Shown: positions 11,521 to 21,985 of the stretch, in pieces
How positions within the stretch are numbered: the first letter of the stretch is position 1
How the letters are laid out: each line of letters opens with the position of its first letter
NCBI RefSeq assembly: GCF_000283155.1
Contig: NW_004454262.1
Coordinates: 195,412-259,411, forward strand
Reading direction: 5' to 3'
Length of the DNA stretch: 64,000 nucleotides
From: Ceratotherium simum simum
Lineage: Eukaryota > Chordata > Mammalia > Perissodactyla > Rhinocerotidae
The notes under the pieces: generated by a model
Database searches by the model: none
Seen by the model: the letters and a program-made list of their open reading frames with translations, nothing else
What the model was told of the DNA's origin: nothing
Position numbers and translations under genes: made by a program

Positions 11521-12072
11521 ACATTCATTATTTGTTCTAAGGAAACATATGATTGTTCTTCATGAATACTATTGTCTGGATGGAAGTTCAGAAGGAGTGA
11601 GGGAGTTTGTTTTCTTCCAACCCCTATAAGAAGTCTTAAAAATGCAAGCTGTTGGTCCCAAAGAGAACCAGGCAGGAGACAGAGATAAATCATTGTGGGC
11701 CCATTTCTACAAGTGGTAAAACAACTCAAATCATATTTTCTACTGAATCAGCATTTTGATTTTTGCCTTTAATGAGCATCTCTTTAAAGGACATCTTCAA
11801 CTCTAAAGCTATTACCACCATATTTTCTACTGAGTAAGAAAACCTTTGCAAAGAGCAGTGGTGGCTTAAGGAAAATGTCCATCAGTATTTGAGGTTTTGT
11901 TTTTCCACCTGACTGCATATGACCAAATGTTGACTGGGTTGGAAAATAACGTGAAAATGAGAATATAACAATAGATGTATAGTTAAAAGAGTAATGAACC
12001 AATATTCGAGGTTTGGGGTCAGTTGTTGGTCCACACAGCCCTGCTTTGGAGCATGTGTCTGTGGTGGTGGTA
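11521..12072. other. No gene seen; unassigned
   Basis: No supported gene, RNA or named repeat. Short minus-strand frames overlap each other and look random. Confidence 0.5.
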
Positions 12073-12100
12073 TGTGGGGGGCTGTGTGTGGGGGGCTGTG
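12073..12100 (+). repeat. Perfect 14-bp tandem duplication, G-rich
   Basis: TGTGGGGGGCTGTG occurs twice in direct succession (12073-12086 and 12087-12100) with no mismatch. Each unit holds a run of six G, so the strand is strongly purine-biased here. Confidence 0.9.
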
Positions 12101-13203
12101 GATTGGAGAGGAGGTAGTGAGGAGAAGAGAGGTTGCTTGAGGTTCCTCCCTTGAGGGATCATGCACACCCACATAAAATCCAAATATAATAAATTTTGGA
12201 ATGCAAGCACAGATTATCCATCTAGCTGCAGAGGTGGAAGGCTGCCTTCAGACATGGAAAATGACAGATAATTATCCAGTCTTTTGACAGCATGTCTGCT
12301 ACCTAATAATTCAAACTACTGGTATGAAGAAGAAAGCCAAGAATCTTGATGAAGTTGGAAGAGGAGCCTAACAATTTGCCTCCACCTTCTGCATTGGAGT
12401 CTATTCTTCTATATTTAGCTGCAGGAATGGTAAAAGGTGGCCAAGCAGAGAACAACTCAGATGCTTCGGAGAGCTGCAGTTGCCTTTCAGTTCACGTGCA
12501 GTGCCTTTTTCTGCAAATGGTAAGACACAGTGCAACTCCAAAGAATAATTGAATAATAACAATCTTTTACATTTGCAGAGTGCTTCAGAAGTTAAAAGAG
12601 ATCTCGTTTATTTTTTAGAACAAGGGGAGGCAAGATGAGCATCATTGTTCCTTTTTTACCGATGGGGACTTAAAAAGCTTTGCAAACTGGTCACTTTTGT
12701 AGCTAACAACAATCTAGGTCTCTGATTCCTTTTCCACATATTCCATTTTGAAATTAAAATGCAGTGCTGCTTTTATATTCATGGGGTTGGGTTTTTAATA
12801 CAGGGCACTTAAAGCAGTGCCTGAGCAATTTTGTTTGGAGTAATTTGATTAGTGTAGATTGATTTCAGAAATTCCCCGTTCATCAAAAGGAATTTTTAAG
12901 GAAAGAATTACGTAGTTTTCTCAAATCTTCCCTTGATTTTGCTTCCATTTATTCACACATTCTTTATTTATTACCTTACTTTCCTACAGATGATCTGATT
13001 TAACAAACCTCGAATGATACATAAATCACTATTGTCAGCATAATCAGCCCTTGTTAAGAGCTGGAATCCATCCAGAGGCCACAAGCGCATTGTGACATTC
13101 CTATCTCATTAGTTATCTGATTTAGGCCCCCAGACAGAAAATTATCGCTAGATTATATGGTAAACAATGTTCAAATGTATTTTCTCTAATTGTTAAAGTG
13201 TGA
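12101..13203. other. No gene seen; possible conserved non-coding DNA
   Basis: No gene or named repeat. The part from about 12780 to 13180 is AT-rich, repeat-free and carries GATA-like and homeodomain-like short motifs. That makes it a weak candidate for conserved non-coding DNA, by inference only. Confidence 0.3.
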
Positions 13204-13234
13204 GCGCACACACATGCACACACATACACACACT
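13204..13234 (+). repeat. Imperfect CA dinucleotide microsatellite
   Basis: Alternating CA repeats broken by ATG and ATA interruptions. The interruptions suggest an old, slowly changing array. Confidence 0.9.
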
Positions 13235-13634
13235 CCTGAGTTACTAAGGCACATTGAATAGGTGCCTATACCACAGGTTTCACAGTATAGGAAAACGTCT
13301 AAAAAATGTTTCCCAGGTCCCAAGTGAACCTAGTTGAAGCATGATATGCAATGAACTAAAACTCAGTGCCATATATTTTCTGTCACAGGAAAACCAAATA
13401 GCGATTCAAGAAATTAGGAGGAATTTATTAAAATTCTTTGAAAACTATTTTTATCTGAGTCTTTTATACTAGGTATTGAAACAATGTGAGTACTTTCCAC
13501 CTATTTTTGGTTGAAATGAATATAAATAATAATAATTCCCAAATGGATTTCTCTTTTTTCTCATTGGATGATGCTGGCATCGCTGTCTCTGGGGCAGATG
13601 GCAAGAGAAAACTTTCCTAAATTCTTCTCCACTT

Positions 13635-13722
13635 CATTCCCTTCAGCCAGGTTTGAATTAGCTCACACTGGTGTACTGCATTCCCTTCAGCCAGGTTTGA
13701 ATTAGCTCACACTGGTGTTCTC
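13635..13722 (+). repeat. Perfect 44-bp tandem duplication
   Basis: Two copies of a unit that begins CATTCCCTTCAGCCAGG and runs to CACACTGGTGT start at 13635 and 13679, a period of 44. The first 40 positions are identical between the copies, and they differ only in the last four bases (ACTG against TCTC). Perfect identity in non-coding DNA points to a recent duplication or an assembly artefact. Confidence 0.95.
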
Positions 13723-15063
13723 ACGCTTTGAGAGAGAGCCAAGACTTTTGGTAAAGCCATTAGGCATCACTGCTGGGGATGTGGCAGTGTCCCAGGCAGC
13801 AGGGCCTCCCCCGAGTCACGTTCAGCCTCTCTTCTGGGCCCATCATTCTTTGGAGGTGAAACCAGTGGAGACAGGGGTCTCTCTTTTAGCTTCCCTTTCC
13901 CAGGACCAAGGACAGCCATGAGTGACTTTGTGCACACACACAGTTCTGGGGAAACTGCCTCACCCATACAGGGCAACATCAATGATCCTAGAGAAGAATG
14001 AGGGTTTCACGAGGGCAAAGCATGGCAGGGTCTCGTACCAACAACTGAATGTGTGCTCACCACGGTCTAAATGGGCTTTGCTCTGCTTCTCCTTCTTGCT
14101 TTTGCTCATGCTATTCATCCGTCTGAAATTCTCTTCTTCTCATCCTTCCGCAGAGAGCCAGCTTGTGATGCCCCCTCCACAAGTCCTGGGGACTAACCAT
14201 TGTCCTCACTTGCACATCTGGCATAGGGTTTTCCCCGGGGACGAAAATAGCTTAGTCTCGTTGGAAACCAGGGCAAAGGCTGATCTGCTAAACCATAGTT
14301 TAATAAAAAAATCTGGGTATTTATAGGGGCACCAAGTTTTCTTAACCCCAAATTCTGTTTGGAACTGCAACTCCAGTTAATCCTGCAGAGCCCAAATCCT
14401 GTCATACTTGGCATCTGCCCCCAAGACCCACTGGCCATTTAGCTTCTCCTAATGCTCTAGACCCTTTTCCAATCCCTCCTTTCACTCCCTGCTTCTCTCC
14501 AAACTCTCCCTGGTACCCTCTGTCACCCCTGTTCCAGTAGAAACAAATTCCCTTGCTGTCTGCTGACTCTTCGGAGAACACCAGCCCTTGTCCTCATTGT
14601 AATCTGCCACTCTCCAAGGACATTCTTCCTCTGCTGACTTGTCAAGAGGGCTCACCTTCCCACATCTAGTATAGAAAAAGTTCAGGAGAGAAGACGGTCT
14701 AGCTCACCTTCTGCTCTTATAGTTATAACATATCTCTTCAGGCTCCTCTTCTCTCTGTACTAATGCATCAGTCATCTACCATCCAACCCCGATCCTGCCC
14801 TCAACGAGGGTGACTCCCATGGCCAGTGGATGACCTAGGCAACCACCTGACATCAGAATGCCTTGACCAAGGTGGCCACATTAAACTACACCTTCATTTC
14901 AGACACCCGTAACCAAGGCTTCATCCTGGGACTGGACAGCATATAAATCTTTTGTATTAATAACCCATACTTTGGATATAGCACCTCATTTAAAAAACTC
15001 TCCTTGCACCTTTATTCCCATCATGCTTATCTGGCAACTTCATTGAGCAATTCCTCTTTAATC
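13723..15063. other. No gene seen; pyrimidine-rich, partly L2-like
   Basis: Open frames of 68-134 codons on both strands near 13.7-14.4 kb overlap and show no domain. A segment near 14085-14165 (TTTGCTCATGCTATTCATCC) resembles L2 ORF2, so part of this stretch may be a very old L2. The rest is unassigned. Confidence 0.4.
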
Positions 15064-15243
15064 CTGTGGTTCTCAAACTTTAACGAACATAACAATCACC
15101 TGAGGAGCGTATGAAAATGCGGGTTCCTAAAAGCTTCCAGCAGAGATTCTGATTGTCTAGGGATGGGGCAGTGCCTAGAAATCTGTATTTCGTTTACATC
15201 CTAGATAATTCTGGTGCATATCCCACAGACAACTCTGATAAAC
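15064..15243 (+). mobile_element. MER5A DNA transposon
   Basis: CTGTGGTTCTCAAACTTTAAC marks the left inverted end. The body has AACAATCACCTGAGGAGC, GAGATTCTGATTGTCTAGGG and AATTCTGGTGCATATCCC. The right end is decayed. It is a non-autonomous hAT-Charlie element. Confidence 0.8.
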
Positions 15244-15354
15244 TCTACTTGAATTCTCTATTTTTTCTCTCAGGGTGTCAGGCTTCTCCTGCTGTGCTTT
15301 CAACTATCATCAGGCTTTTATCCATAATTTAAATCACGTGCTTACTACCACCAT

Positions 15355-15791
15355 TGTGATGGTTAATTTTATGTGTCAACTTGGCTAGGCCGTGGTACCC
15401 AGGTATTTGGACAAACACCAGTATGGATGTTGCTGTGAAGGTACTTTTTAGATGAGATTAACATTTAAATCAGTAGTAGACTTTGAGTAAAGCAGATTAT
15501 TCTCCATAAAGTGGGTGGGCCTCACCAATCAGTTGAAGGCCTTAAGAGAGAAAGACTGAGATCCCCCAAGGAAGAAGGAATTCTGCCTCCAGACTGCCTT
15601 CAGACTTGAGCTGCAACATCAGCTCTTCCCTGGGTTTCCAGGCTGTTGGCCTGCCCTACAAAATTTGGTCTCTCTCTCTCTATATATATATAGACACACA
15701 CATATGTACACACACACACACACACACACACACGTACACACGCACACACACACACTATTGGTTCTGAGTCTCTGGAACACTGGCTAATACA
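15355..15791 (+). mobile_element. Solo LTR, MLT2-type (ERVL)
   Basis: This is a single long terminal repeat of an old endogenous retrovirus-like element of the ERVL class. It begins TGTGATGGTTAATTTTATG and ends CTGGCTAATACA, so the TG...CA ends are kept. Landmarks GATGAGATTAACATTTAAATC, GGTGGGCCTCACCAATCAG and GAATTCTGCCTCCAGACTGC match MLT2 (B-like). No internal proviral sequence is present. The 5-bp flanks (ACCAT and ACCTC) are only a partial match. A composite microsatellite has grown inside the 3' part. Confidence 0.85.
15669..15755 (+). repeat. Composite CT/TA/CA microsatellite inside the LTR
   Basis: A TC run, then a TA run of about six units, then long CA runs broken by GTA and CG. 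The same position in MLT2 LTRs commonly carries simple repeats, so this is an expansion of a resident seed. It is likely length-polymorphic. Confidence 0.95.
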
Positions 15792-16546
15792 ACCTCTAGG
15801 ATTCTAGGCTTCTGTCTCTAAGCTGCTGAGCCCAACCTCGAGGATGGAGGCCACCACACCACCACGTTCTTCAGGTCTGCAGGGATCTCAGCACTTCCAT
15901 TGTCCTTCTGTGCATCCATACACTCTGCAGAACTGAGTGCCCACAACTGCTTTTTCAAACTTCACCACTGTCCTCAAAGCCCCATTCTTAATCATCTCTT
16001 CCATAGATATTGACTGATGACTGGTCTCCTCCTTTACAAAGAAAATAGAAGTCAAGTTAGGAAGTTTCTTTATTTCTCACCCACCGTAAGTTTCTCATTG
16101 CACATATATCATTTGGTCTGGATTTTGTGGACAAGGTAGGTCCAAGATGAATGATTTTTACTTTGGATTCCATCCTCTCACTCTTCCTCAAACAGCCTTT
16201 TCTACTCTGTGAATTGCCCACACTCCTCTACTGGCCCCATTTCTACTGCCCTTTTCTTCGGCACACTCAGATCACACTGTCTGAAACAAACTCATGGAAC
16301 TTCCCCCTTGACTCACTTTCCTTTCAAAGCTACTACCATTTCTCCTCCCTTTATTACTGCCTCCTCTTTTTCAACTCGCAATCACATAACAGTGCCTAAA
16401 TTTGCCTATTATTCCCACCATTTTACTGAAAATGCTCTTATCAAAGTCATCTTCCAGGTGCTAAATTCAGAGAAATATTTTCTGCCCTTATTTGGCTCGA
16501 TATCTCTGCACTATTTTGCACTGTTGGTCAATTTCTTCATGAAAAT
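15792..16546 (+). mobile_element. Probable L2 LINE ORF2 segment
   Basis: The pyrimidine-rich segment reaches CTGAAAATGCTCTTATCAAAG and GTGCTAAATTCAG near 16425-16470, which matches the L2 ORF2 segment that encodes the end of the reverse transcriptase. The upstream part is less certain. The 124-codon open frame at 16209-16583 lies here and is a relic of L2 composition, not a gene. Confidence 0.5.
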
Positions 16547-16562
16547 CTATCCTTCCTCTTTT

Positions 16563-16799
16563 TTTTTTTGCAAGGAAAATTAGCCCTGTGCTAACATCCC
16601 TTGCCAATCTTCCTCTTTTTGTTGAGGAACATTGGCCCTGGGCTAACATCTGTGCCCATCTTCCTCTACTTTATATGGGACGCTACCACAGCACGGCTTG
16701 ACAAGGGGTGCGTCAGTCCACGCCTGGGATTTGAACCTGCAAATCCTGGGCTTCCCAAGTGGAGTGTGTGAACTTAACCACTATGCCACTGGACCGGCC
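16563..16799 (-). mobile_element. ERE SINE (tRNA-derived), antisense
   Basis: This is an equine repetitive element in antisense. Poly-T lies at the left, then TTAGCCCTGTGCTAACATC, GGCCCTGGGCTAACATCTG, CCACAGCACGGCTTGACAAG, and the tRNA-like head at the right (ACTTAACCACTATGCCACTGG). The 16-bp direct repeats CTATCC[T/A]TCCTCTTTT at 16547-16562 and 16800-16815 differ at one base, confirming a target-primed insertion. It interrupts L2-like sequence. The family is specific to odd-toed ungulates. Confidence 0.95.
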
Positions 16800-16904
16800 C
16801 TATCCATCCTCTTTTTCATCCCCCAAGACATCAGACTCTATTGATTTTCTCCTACTTACCTGGTATTTCCTTCTGTTTTAGTTCAAATTTTCCCTCTAAA
16901 ACTC

Positions 16905-17300
16905 TGAGACAGGTAAATTTGGGGGTGTGGGTGGGGAATGCAGATAATTTATTTGGGAAGTGACCTCAGGAAGCACAAACAAGGAAATGGGGAAGGTGAA
17001 ATAGGACAGGAAAACAAGCCAACAGATGTGTTAACGGCAGGTTAGTGTGGGGAGCACTCTGGGGCTCTGAGGAACCCTGTAGAACCTACCTCAGAATTGA
17101 TCCACCAAGGTTGGGAAGCTGGATTATTTCTCTACCTGAATTCATTAAATTCTCAGCACCTGTGGGATGCTCTTGCACTTGGTGAGTAAGTTCCTCTGGC
17201 ACCAGAGAAAGTCCTCAGACAGTGGAGCAGAGAGGTGAGAATCTGTCTGCTCACCAGGAACTCTCCAGCAGAGCTGCAAATGAATGCAGATGCAGCCTGG
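16905..17300 (+). repeat. Unclassified old interspersed repeat, family B
   Basis: The landmark is AATTTATTTGGGAAGTGACCTCAGGAA near 16948, split here because it exceeds no limit when read as AATTTATTTGGGAAGTGAC plus CTCAGGAA. Related landmarks occur at 59453, 52005 and, reversed, near 49900. I cannot name the family. Confidence 0.4.
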
Positions 17301-17334
17301 GGCAGGGGGAAGAGGCAGCCTCACCAGTCTCAGA

Positions 17335-17930
17335 ATGCACTGTGAGCTGTTCTTTCTCTTCCCTGCCTTTAAATGCTGGTTTCCCAGTGTTTTGTCCTTG
17401 CTCAATTTTCCTCTCTCTCTACACGTACCTCCCAGGAGTGCTTATCCACTTCCATGCCTTCAATTCCCTCTTGATTCAAGTAGATATTTTCTACCCAGAT
17501 CTGTCTTCTGAGTTCTTGGCATATATACCCAACCGGCTGGGACAGTCTCCTGTTGTGTGTCCCCTGGGCAACTCAACCTACACGAAGTTGAATCCAGTAT
17601 GTCCATGGGCCTCTCCTTCTCCATCCCTGGACTCCAATTCACTCCTGCTCCATGATTCTCTCTTGGAGAATGGGACAACCAGGTACCCAGTTGCTAAAGT
17701 CAAAAAACAGGAAGAAGCCATCCTTGAAGCCATGCTGTCTGTTAGCGTCATATCAATTGCTGAGTTTGCATCAAGACTAACTCTCTTTAGCCTGGCTTCT
17801 CCTCTCCTCTCCCACAGGCATTAGTTCAAGCTCCTATCAATAACGCCTCTTCCCAAATAGATCTCCCTCCTACAGTCATACTCATTCCCCACATAAATAT
17901 GACTTATCTCCCAGCCGGGGTGTAATGTAC
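17335..17930 (+). mobile_element. L2 LINE ORF2 fragment
   Basis: The landmarks CTACACGTACCTCCCAGG, TTCCATGCCTTCAATTCCC, GTCTTCTGAGTTCTTGGC and CACCCAGTTGC-like ACCCAGTTGCTAAAGTC follow the order of the L2 ORF2 3' part. This explains the longest open frame in the window (200 codons, 17222-17824): it is an L2 relic that happens to have no stop, starting upstream in family B sequence. There is no evidence that it is a functional gene. Confidence 0.75.
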
Positions 17931-19039
17931 TTAAAAGTAGAGACCTGATATTAACTGACACTCACATATATGGAACATTTTGCAATTTAAAAATTATTTT
18001 CAATTCCCTTTTCCTCTTCCCCTCCTCCAAGCTGCCAGCGATCAAGGTCAGGTCCAGAGGTATTCAGCAAAGCCTGTGTTAGTGAAGTTGTGCTCAGAGC
18101 CCAGGTTCCATTGTCCTATTACAATCCCAGGTGGCCTGACCCCCACTATGGGAAGAGCACATTTACGGAGTCTTCAAACAGACTGAAAGACGAGGACAAC
18201 TGTGTTAACATTTACAGAAGTTTGGAGATTGTTTACTCCTGTCTTGATTCCAAGAACGATTTGAGGCAAATTATGGAAGTATTTCTTTTGTAGGACAACA
18301 ATAAACAGCAAATATTAAAAGATAAGACACAGAGTCTCATGACTGGTCTCCCAAGATTAAATGAAATTAGTAACCTCAGTCTGTCGATTATGGAACAAGC
18401 GTGTCTCTGCCCTCTCTCCACGCTTTACCAATATGTGTTTCCTGTCTTAATAGCTAGCTTAACATTTATAAAATGAAATGGAAAACAGACTAAGTCCATA
18501 AATCCATGTGAACCAAATGAATTCCTAGAGGGGAGTGCACTCCGCTTGTAAATAATTCTCATTTAAATCTTGTAACTTGGAAAGGCTGAAACTCACTATC
18601 ATTAAAATGACATTTCCTGTATTTTTATCATTTTAGTAGGAACGTCAGTAATCACCATATTAAAGGTCTCTAGAGGAGAGAATTAGTAGGAGGATAGACG
18701 GATCCTAAAATATTCAGGAAGCATAAATCCAAAATGCAGCTTTATATCCTTGGATTTCCTAAGGAGAGTACTTTTTGGAAAACCTAAAGGTTCATGTTTA
18801 ATTATTTGACAAGCTTCTCACTACGTTTATAAAATTCAATTAATGTTTAAAAAAATAACTGAAGACAGTGTTAGAGCAGGGCATCTGATTTCTCTCCATG
18901 AAAAAAATTCCAAAGGTTTTCATTGATCGTTAAGCACAGTTTTGCACGTAGTAAATGGTAGCTCTCTTAATGTTGTCATTATTAGCTATCAGGTACCCAA
19001 TAAATGTCTGCCTACCGAATAAACAGTTTTCCATATTGA
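17931..19039. other. No gene seen; unassigned
   Basis: No supported gene, RNA or named repeat across about 1.1 kb that separates two L2 pieces of the same orientation. Confidence 0.45.
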
Positions 19040-19111
19040 AATTTCCAAAGCACTGCTCTGATTACACTGATTCCTTGCTCAGAAATCTTCACTGGTTCCC
19101 TGCTGTTCAGA
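19040..19111 (+). mobile_element. L2 LINE fragment, left of a nested insertion
   Basis: CTGCTCTGATTACACTGATTCC and TTCACTGGTTCCCTGCTG match L2 (GATCATGTCACTCCC, CAATGGCTTCCCATTGC). The L2 resumes at 19439 after a DNA transposon. Confidence 0.65.
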
Positions 19112-19438
19112 GCTGCACTGTCCAATATGGCAGCCACAAGCCACATGTGGTTCTGAGTACTTGAAATGTGGCTTGTCGAAACTGAGATGTGCTGTCAGTA
19201 TAAAACACACACCAGATTTTGAAGACTTAGTATCAGAAAAAGAATTTAAAATAGTTCATGTGTCTTTGTTATATTGATTATCAATTGAAATGATAATATT
19301 TTAGATATATTGAATTAACATAATTCATTTTATCTGTTTCTTTTTACTTTTTGTTTTAAATTTGGCTGCTAGATAATTTAAAACTACTTTTGTGGCTTGA
19401 ATTTGCGGCTCACAGTCTATTTCTATTGGACAGCACTG
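19112..19438 (-). mobile_element. MER-type DNA transposon nested in L2
   Basis: The inverted ends are GCTGCACTGTCCAAT (left) and ATTGGACAGCACTG (right), with nine bases of perfect pairing (CTGTCCAAT/ATTGGACAG). The body has CCACATGTGGTTCTGAGTAC near the left and an AT-rich centre, as in a common short hAT-like MER element. A second copy in the opposite orientation is at 62852-63145. No transposase is present, so it was non-autonomous. Confidence 0.8.
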
Positions 19439-19800
19439 GTATAGAGACCAAACTCTGTGTTTTTCTCTATATTAACTTCCAAACCATATTTCCTGTTATC
19501 TTTTATTTTTTGCTTTTCTCTTGCTGCTCCCTCCTCTTAGAATGCTGTTCCTTTTAAGGACTAACCACCCTTTAGGATCTAGCTAAAATATTCCCTTTTC
19601 TGTGAAGACTATCTAGTTCTCCTAGCCAAAAGCACTATTTCCTCCTCTAACCTCCTAAAACCGTTTATTTATAGCTTCTTTATGGCACCAATCAATTTCT
19701 GTCTGTATTATAGGTGTTTGTGCACGTGTCTTGTGAGTCTTTGAAGGAAAGGGGCACTTTTAGTTCTGTTTCAAATCCCTGAAACTGGGTAAAGATATCA
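19439..19800 (+). mobile_element. L2 LINE fragment, right of the nested insertion
   Basis: The L2 continues with GAATGCTGTTCCTTTTAAGG, TCTGTGAAGACTATCTAG and TTTGTGCACGTGTCTTGTGAG in the same orientation and order as the piece at 19040-19111. The transposon therefore landed in a pre-existing L2. Confidence 0.65.
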
Positions 19801-19837
19801 GTATATCAGTGAGAAACCACACTAGTTGTTTTAGCAG

Positions 19838-20330
19838 AAATTGTTTAATGTAGGGAATTGTTAATGTAGGGAACTGGTTAAACGGGTGTGGGAGGCCTGA
19901 TAAGTGAAAAAGGGAATATTAAGGTAATGTAGTGGTAGTAAGTGCAAGAAGCAGCTACCAGCCTCAGGGCAGCTGGCTCTCAGGGAAGTGGGGGAATCAT
20001 CAGAAACTAGGAGCTGGGAGACTCTGCTGGAGATGGAGCTCAGACCTCTGAAGAGGCTGCTCCCAGGCTGGTGCTTGGAGGCGGGGCCTCATGGAGCAGA
20101 GTTCCAGTGAGAGGCTGCTGCCCTTCTGGTGCTGGTACCTCTGAGGAGGTGTGATGAGACTGGTTCTGGGAGTGTGAAAAAAATCTGGTGACTGTAACTA
20201 ACTGCTACTCATTCTAATTGCTGCTTCCAGGATGCAGAGCGATTGCTGCAGTGACACTCATAGGAATAGCAGGAAACAGAAAGGCATAAGATTCTCTCCC
20301 TCTTCCTGCCTTCCTACCTTCCTCTAGGGC
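19838..20330 (+). repeat. Unclassified old interspersed repeat, family A, with a short tandem duplication
   Basis: Landmarks are AATTGTTTAATGTAGGGAA at the left and CAGTGAGAGGCTGCTGCCC in the middle. The 5' edge carries a near-perfect tandem pair, TTGTTTAATGTAGGGAA (19841-19857) and TTGTTAATGTAGGGAA (19858-19873). The same family is seen at 1505-1700. Confidence 0.4.
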
Positions 20331-20390
20331 CCCATACTGATGGATCTTAACAGAAGCCAACTAACAATGGAGAAATGTAGATTCCCAGCC

Positions 20391-20950
20391 TGGGATAAGA
20401 TCTTCTGACATGGCTCCAATGATCCCTGCATCCTGGTATTCTTGCTCTTGTGTTATCCCCTCCCCTTGAGTGTGGGCTGCACCTAGTGACTTGCTAGAAC
20501 ATTGCAAAGTTATAGGATATCATTTTTGTGTTTGGGTTTTAAAAAAACTGTGACTTCTGTCTTGCTGGTATATTTACTCTATTGTCTTCTTAGCTTTCAT
20601 GCTTTGATGAAGCAAACTTCCACGTTGGGAGAAACCCACATGTCAAGTAACTGAAGGTGATTTCCAACCAAGAGCAGGTGAGGACCTAGGGAATGGCCTA
20701 TGAGAAACAGAATCCTACCAAGCACCATGAGTGAGCTTGGAACTGGGTCCTTCCCTGGTTGAGCCTTAAGATGAAGCCACAGACCCTGAGGTGACACATT
20801 GATTGCAGCTTTGTGAGAGACTGTGAAGCAGGGGATGTAGCTAAGCTATGCCAGGATTCTTGGTCCACAGAAATTGTGAGATAATAAATGTGTATTGTTT
20901 AAAACTGCTAAGGTCTGGAGTAATTTATTACATGGCAATAGCTAACTCAT
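20391..20950 (+). mobile_element. MLT1 LTR (ERVL-MaLR)
   Basis: This is a long terminal repeat of the old mammalian MaLR class. Landmarks in order are CCTTGAGTGTGGGCTGCACC, AAAAACTGTGACTTCTGTCTTG, GTGAGCTTGGAACTGGGTCC, and the 3' polyadenylation region GAAATTGTGAGATAATAAATG. No internal sequence follows. The 66-codon minus-strand frame inside it is incidental. Confidence 0.85.
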
Positions 20951-21014
20951 ATAAAGCTCTAGAATCACAGAGCAAGGTACAAAAGGATGGATTTGAAAAT
21001 AAGAGATAATAGCT

Positions 21015-21985
21015 TAATAAATGGCAAAACTAGTATCTAGAATATATATGTATATATATCTAGAGATCTGTCTCTATCTAGCCATCTATAAATCAATCAT
21101 CTATGTTTCTTATAAATTCGTAGGAAATAAATACCAACGACCTGATAGAAAAATAGACAAAAGACTGAATAAGCTCTTAACAAAAGAGGAAACATATGAC
21201 CAATAAGTATATGGCAAGAAACTCAATGTCATTAGTAATCAGACAAGCACAAATTAAAACCATAGAGAGAAACACTATTATATACATACTGATTGTAATA
21301 AATTTAAAAGATCAACAATACCACGTACTGGTGAGGCTGGAAAGCAATGGAAACTCTTATCCATTGCAAGTGGGAGTGAATATTGGTCTAACCACTTTGG
21401 GAAACAGTTGGTATTACTTATAAAAGTAGAATGTTTGCACAGTGAACAACCCAACAATTCCACCCTGAAGTACACATCCTAGAGACACTCTTGCACACAC
21501 ACACCAGAGACTGCTCAAAATGTCCATGGAAGCATGATTTGTGTTAGCTGAAAATTGAAAACTCAAATGACCATAATCAGAGGAACGGATAAGTAAATTG
21601 TAGTGTTTTCATATAATAGAATAACACACAACACCAAAAATGAATGCACTACAATATCTATATAAACATACTTGAATCTTAGAAAATATACTAGTTATCA
21701 AAAGAAGCAAGCCACAAACTAATGCATACAGTATTATTCCTTGTACATAATATTCAAATCAAGCAAACCTAAACAAATATTGTTTAGGAATGTTTTCATA
21801 TACAGTAAAACTACTAAGTAAAACAAGGAAATTATTATTGCAAAAGTAATGGGGGTGAGGTGAATGTGATCTGGGAAGCACAACAGGGAGTTTTTAATTT
21901 CTTAACCTGATATCATGTGGATAGCCACATAAGTGTAATTCTTTTAAATATACAGACTACTTTTACACATTTCATTTTCAAAAAT
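21015..21985 (+). mobile_element. Old L1 ORF2 3' part and 3' untranslated region
   Basis: ORF2 3' landmarks occur in order: CATATGACCAATAAGTATATGG, GACAAGCACAAATTAAAACC, ATACCACGTACTGGTGAGGC, CAATTCCACCCTGAAGTACAC and GAATAACACACAACACC. A TA/TCTA simple repeat at about 21036-21105 interrupts the left part. Every frame is broken. This is an L1M-age copy. Confidence 0.8.

Noticed and set aside
13204..13234. CRISPR-like or satellite array
   Set aside because: It is a plain imperfect CA microsatellite; no spaced repeats exist anywhere in the window.
13922..14326. 134-codon plus-strand open frame with a hydrophobic stretch
   Set aside because: The hydrophobic stretch corresponds to an L2-like pyrimidine tract; opposite-strand frames overlap.
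15355..15791. Full endogenous retrovirus
   Set aside because: Only an LTR is present; no internal gag, pol or env-like sequence adjoins it or any other LTR in the window.
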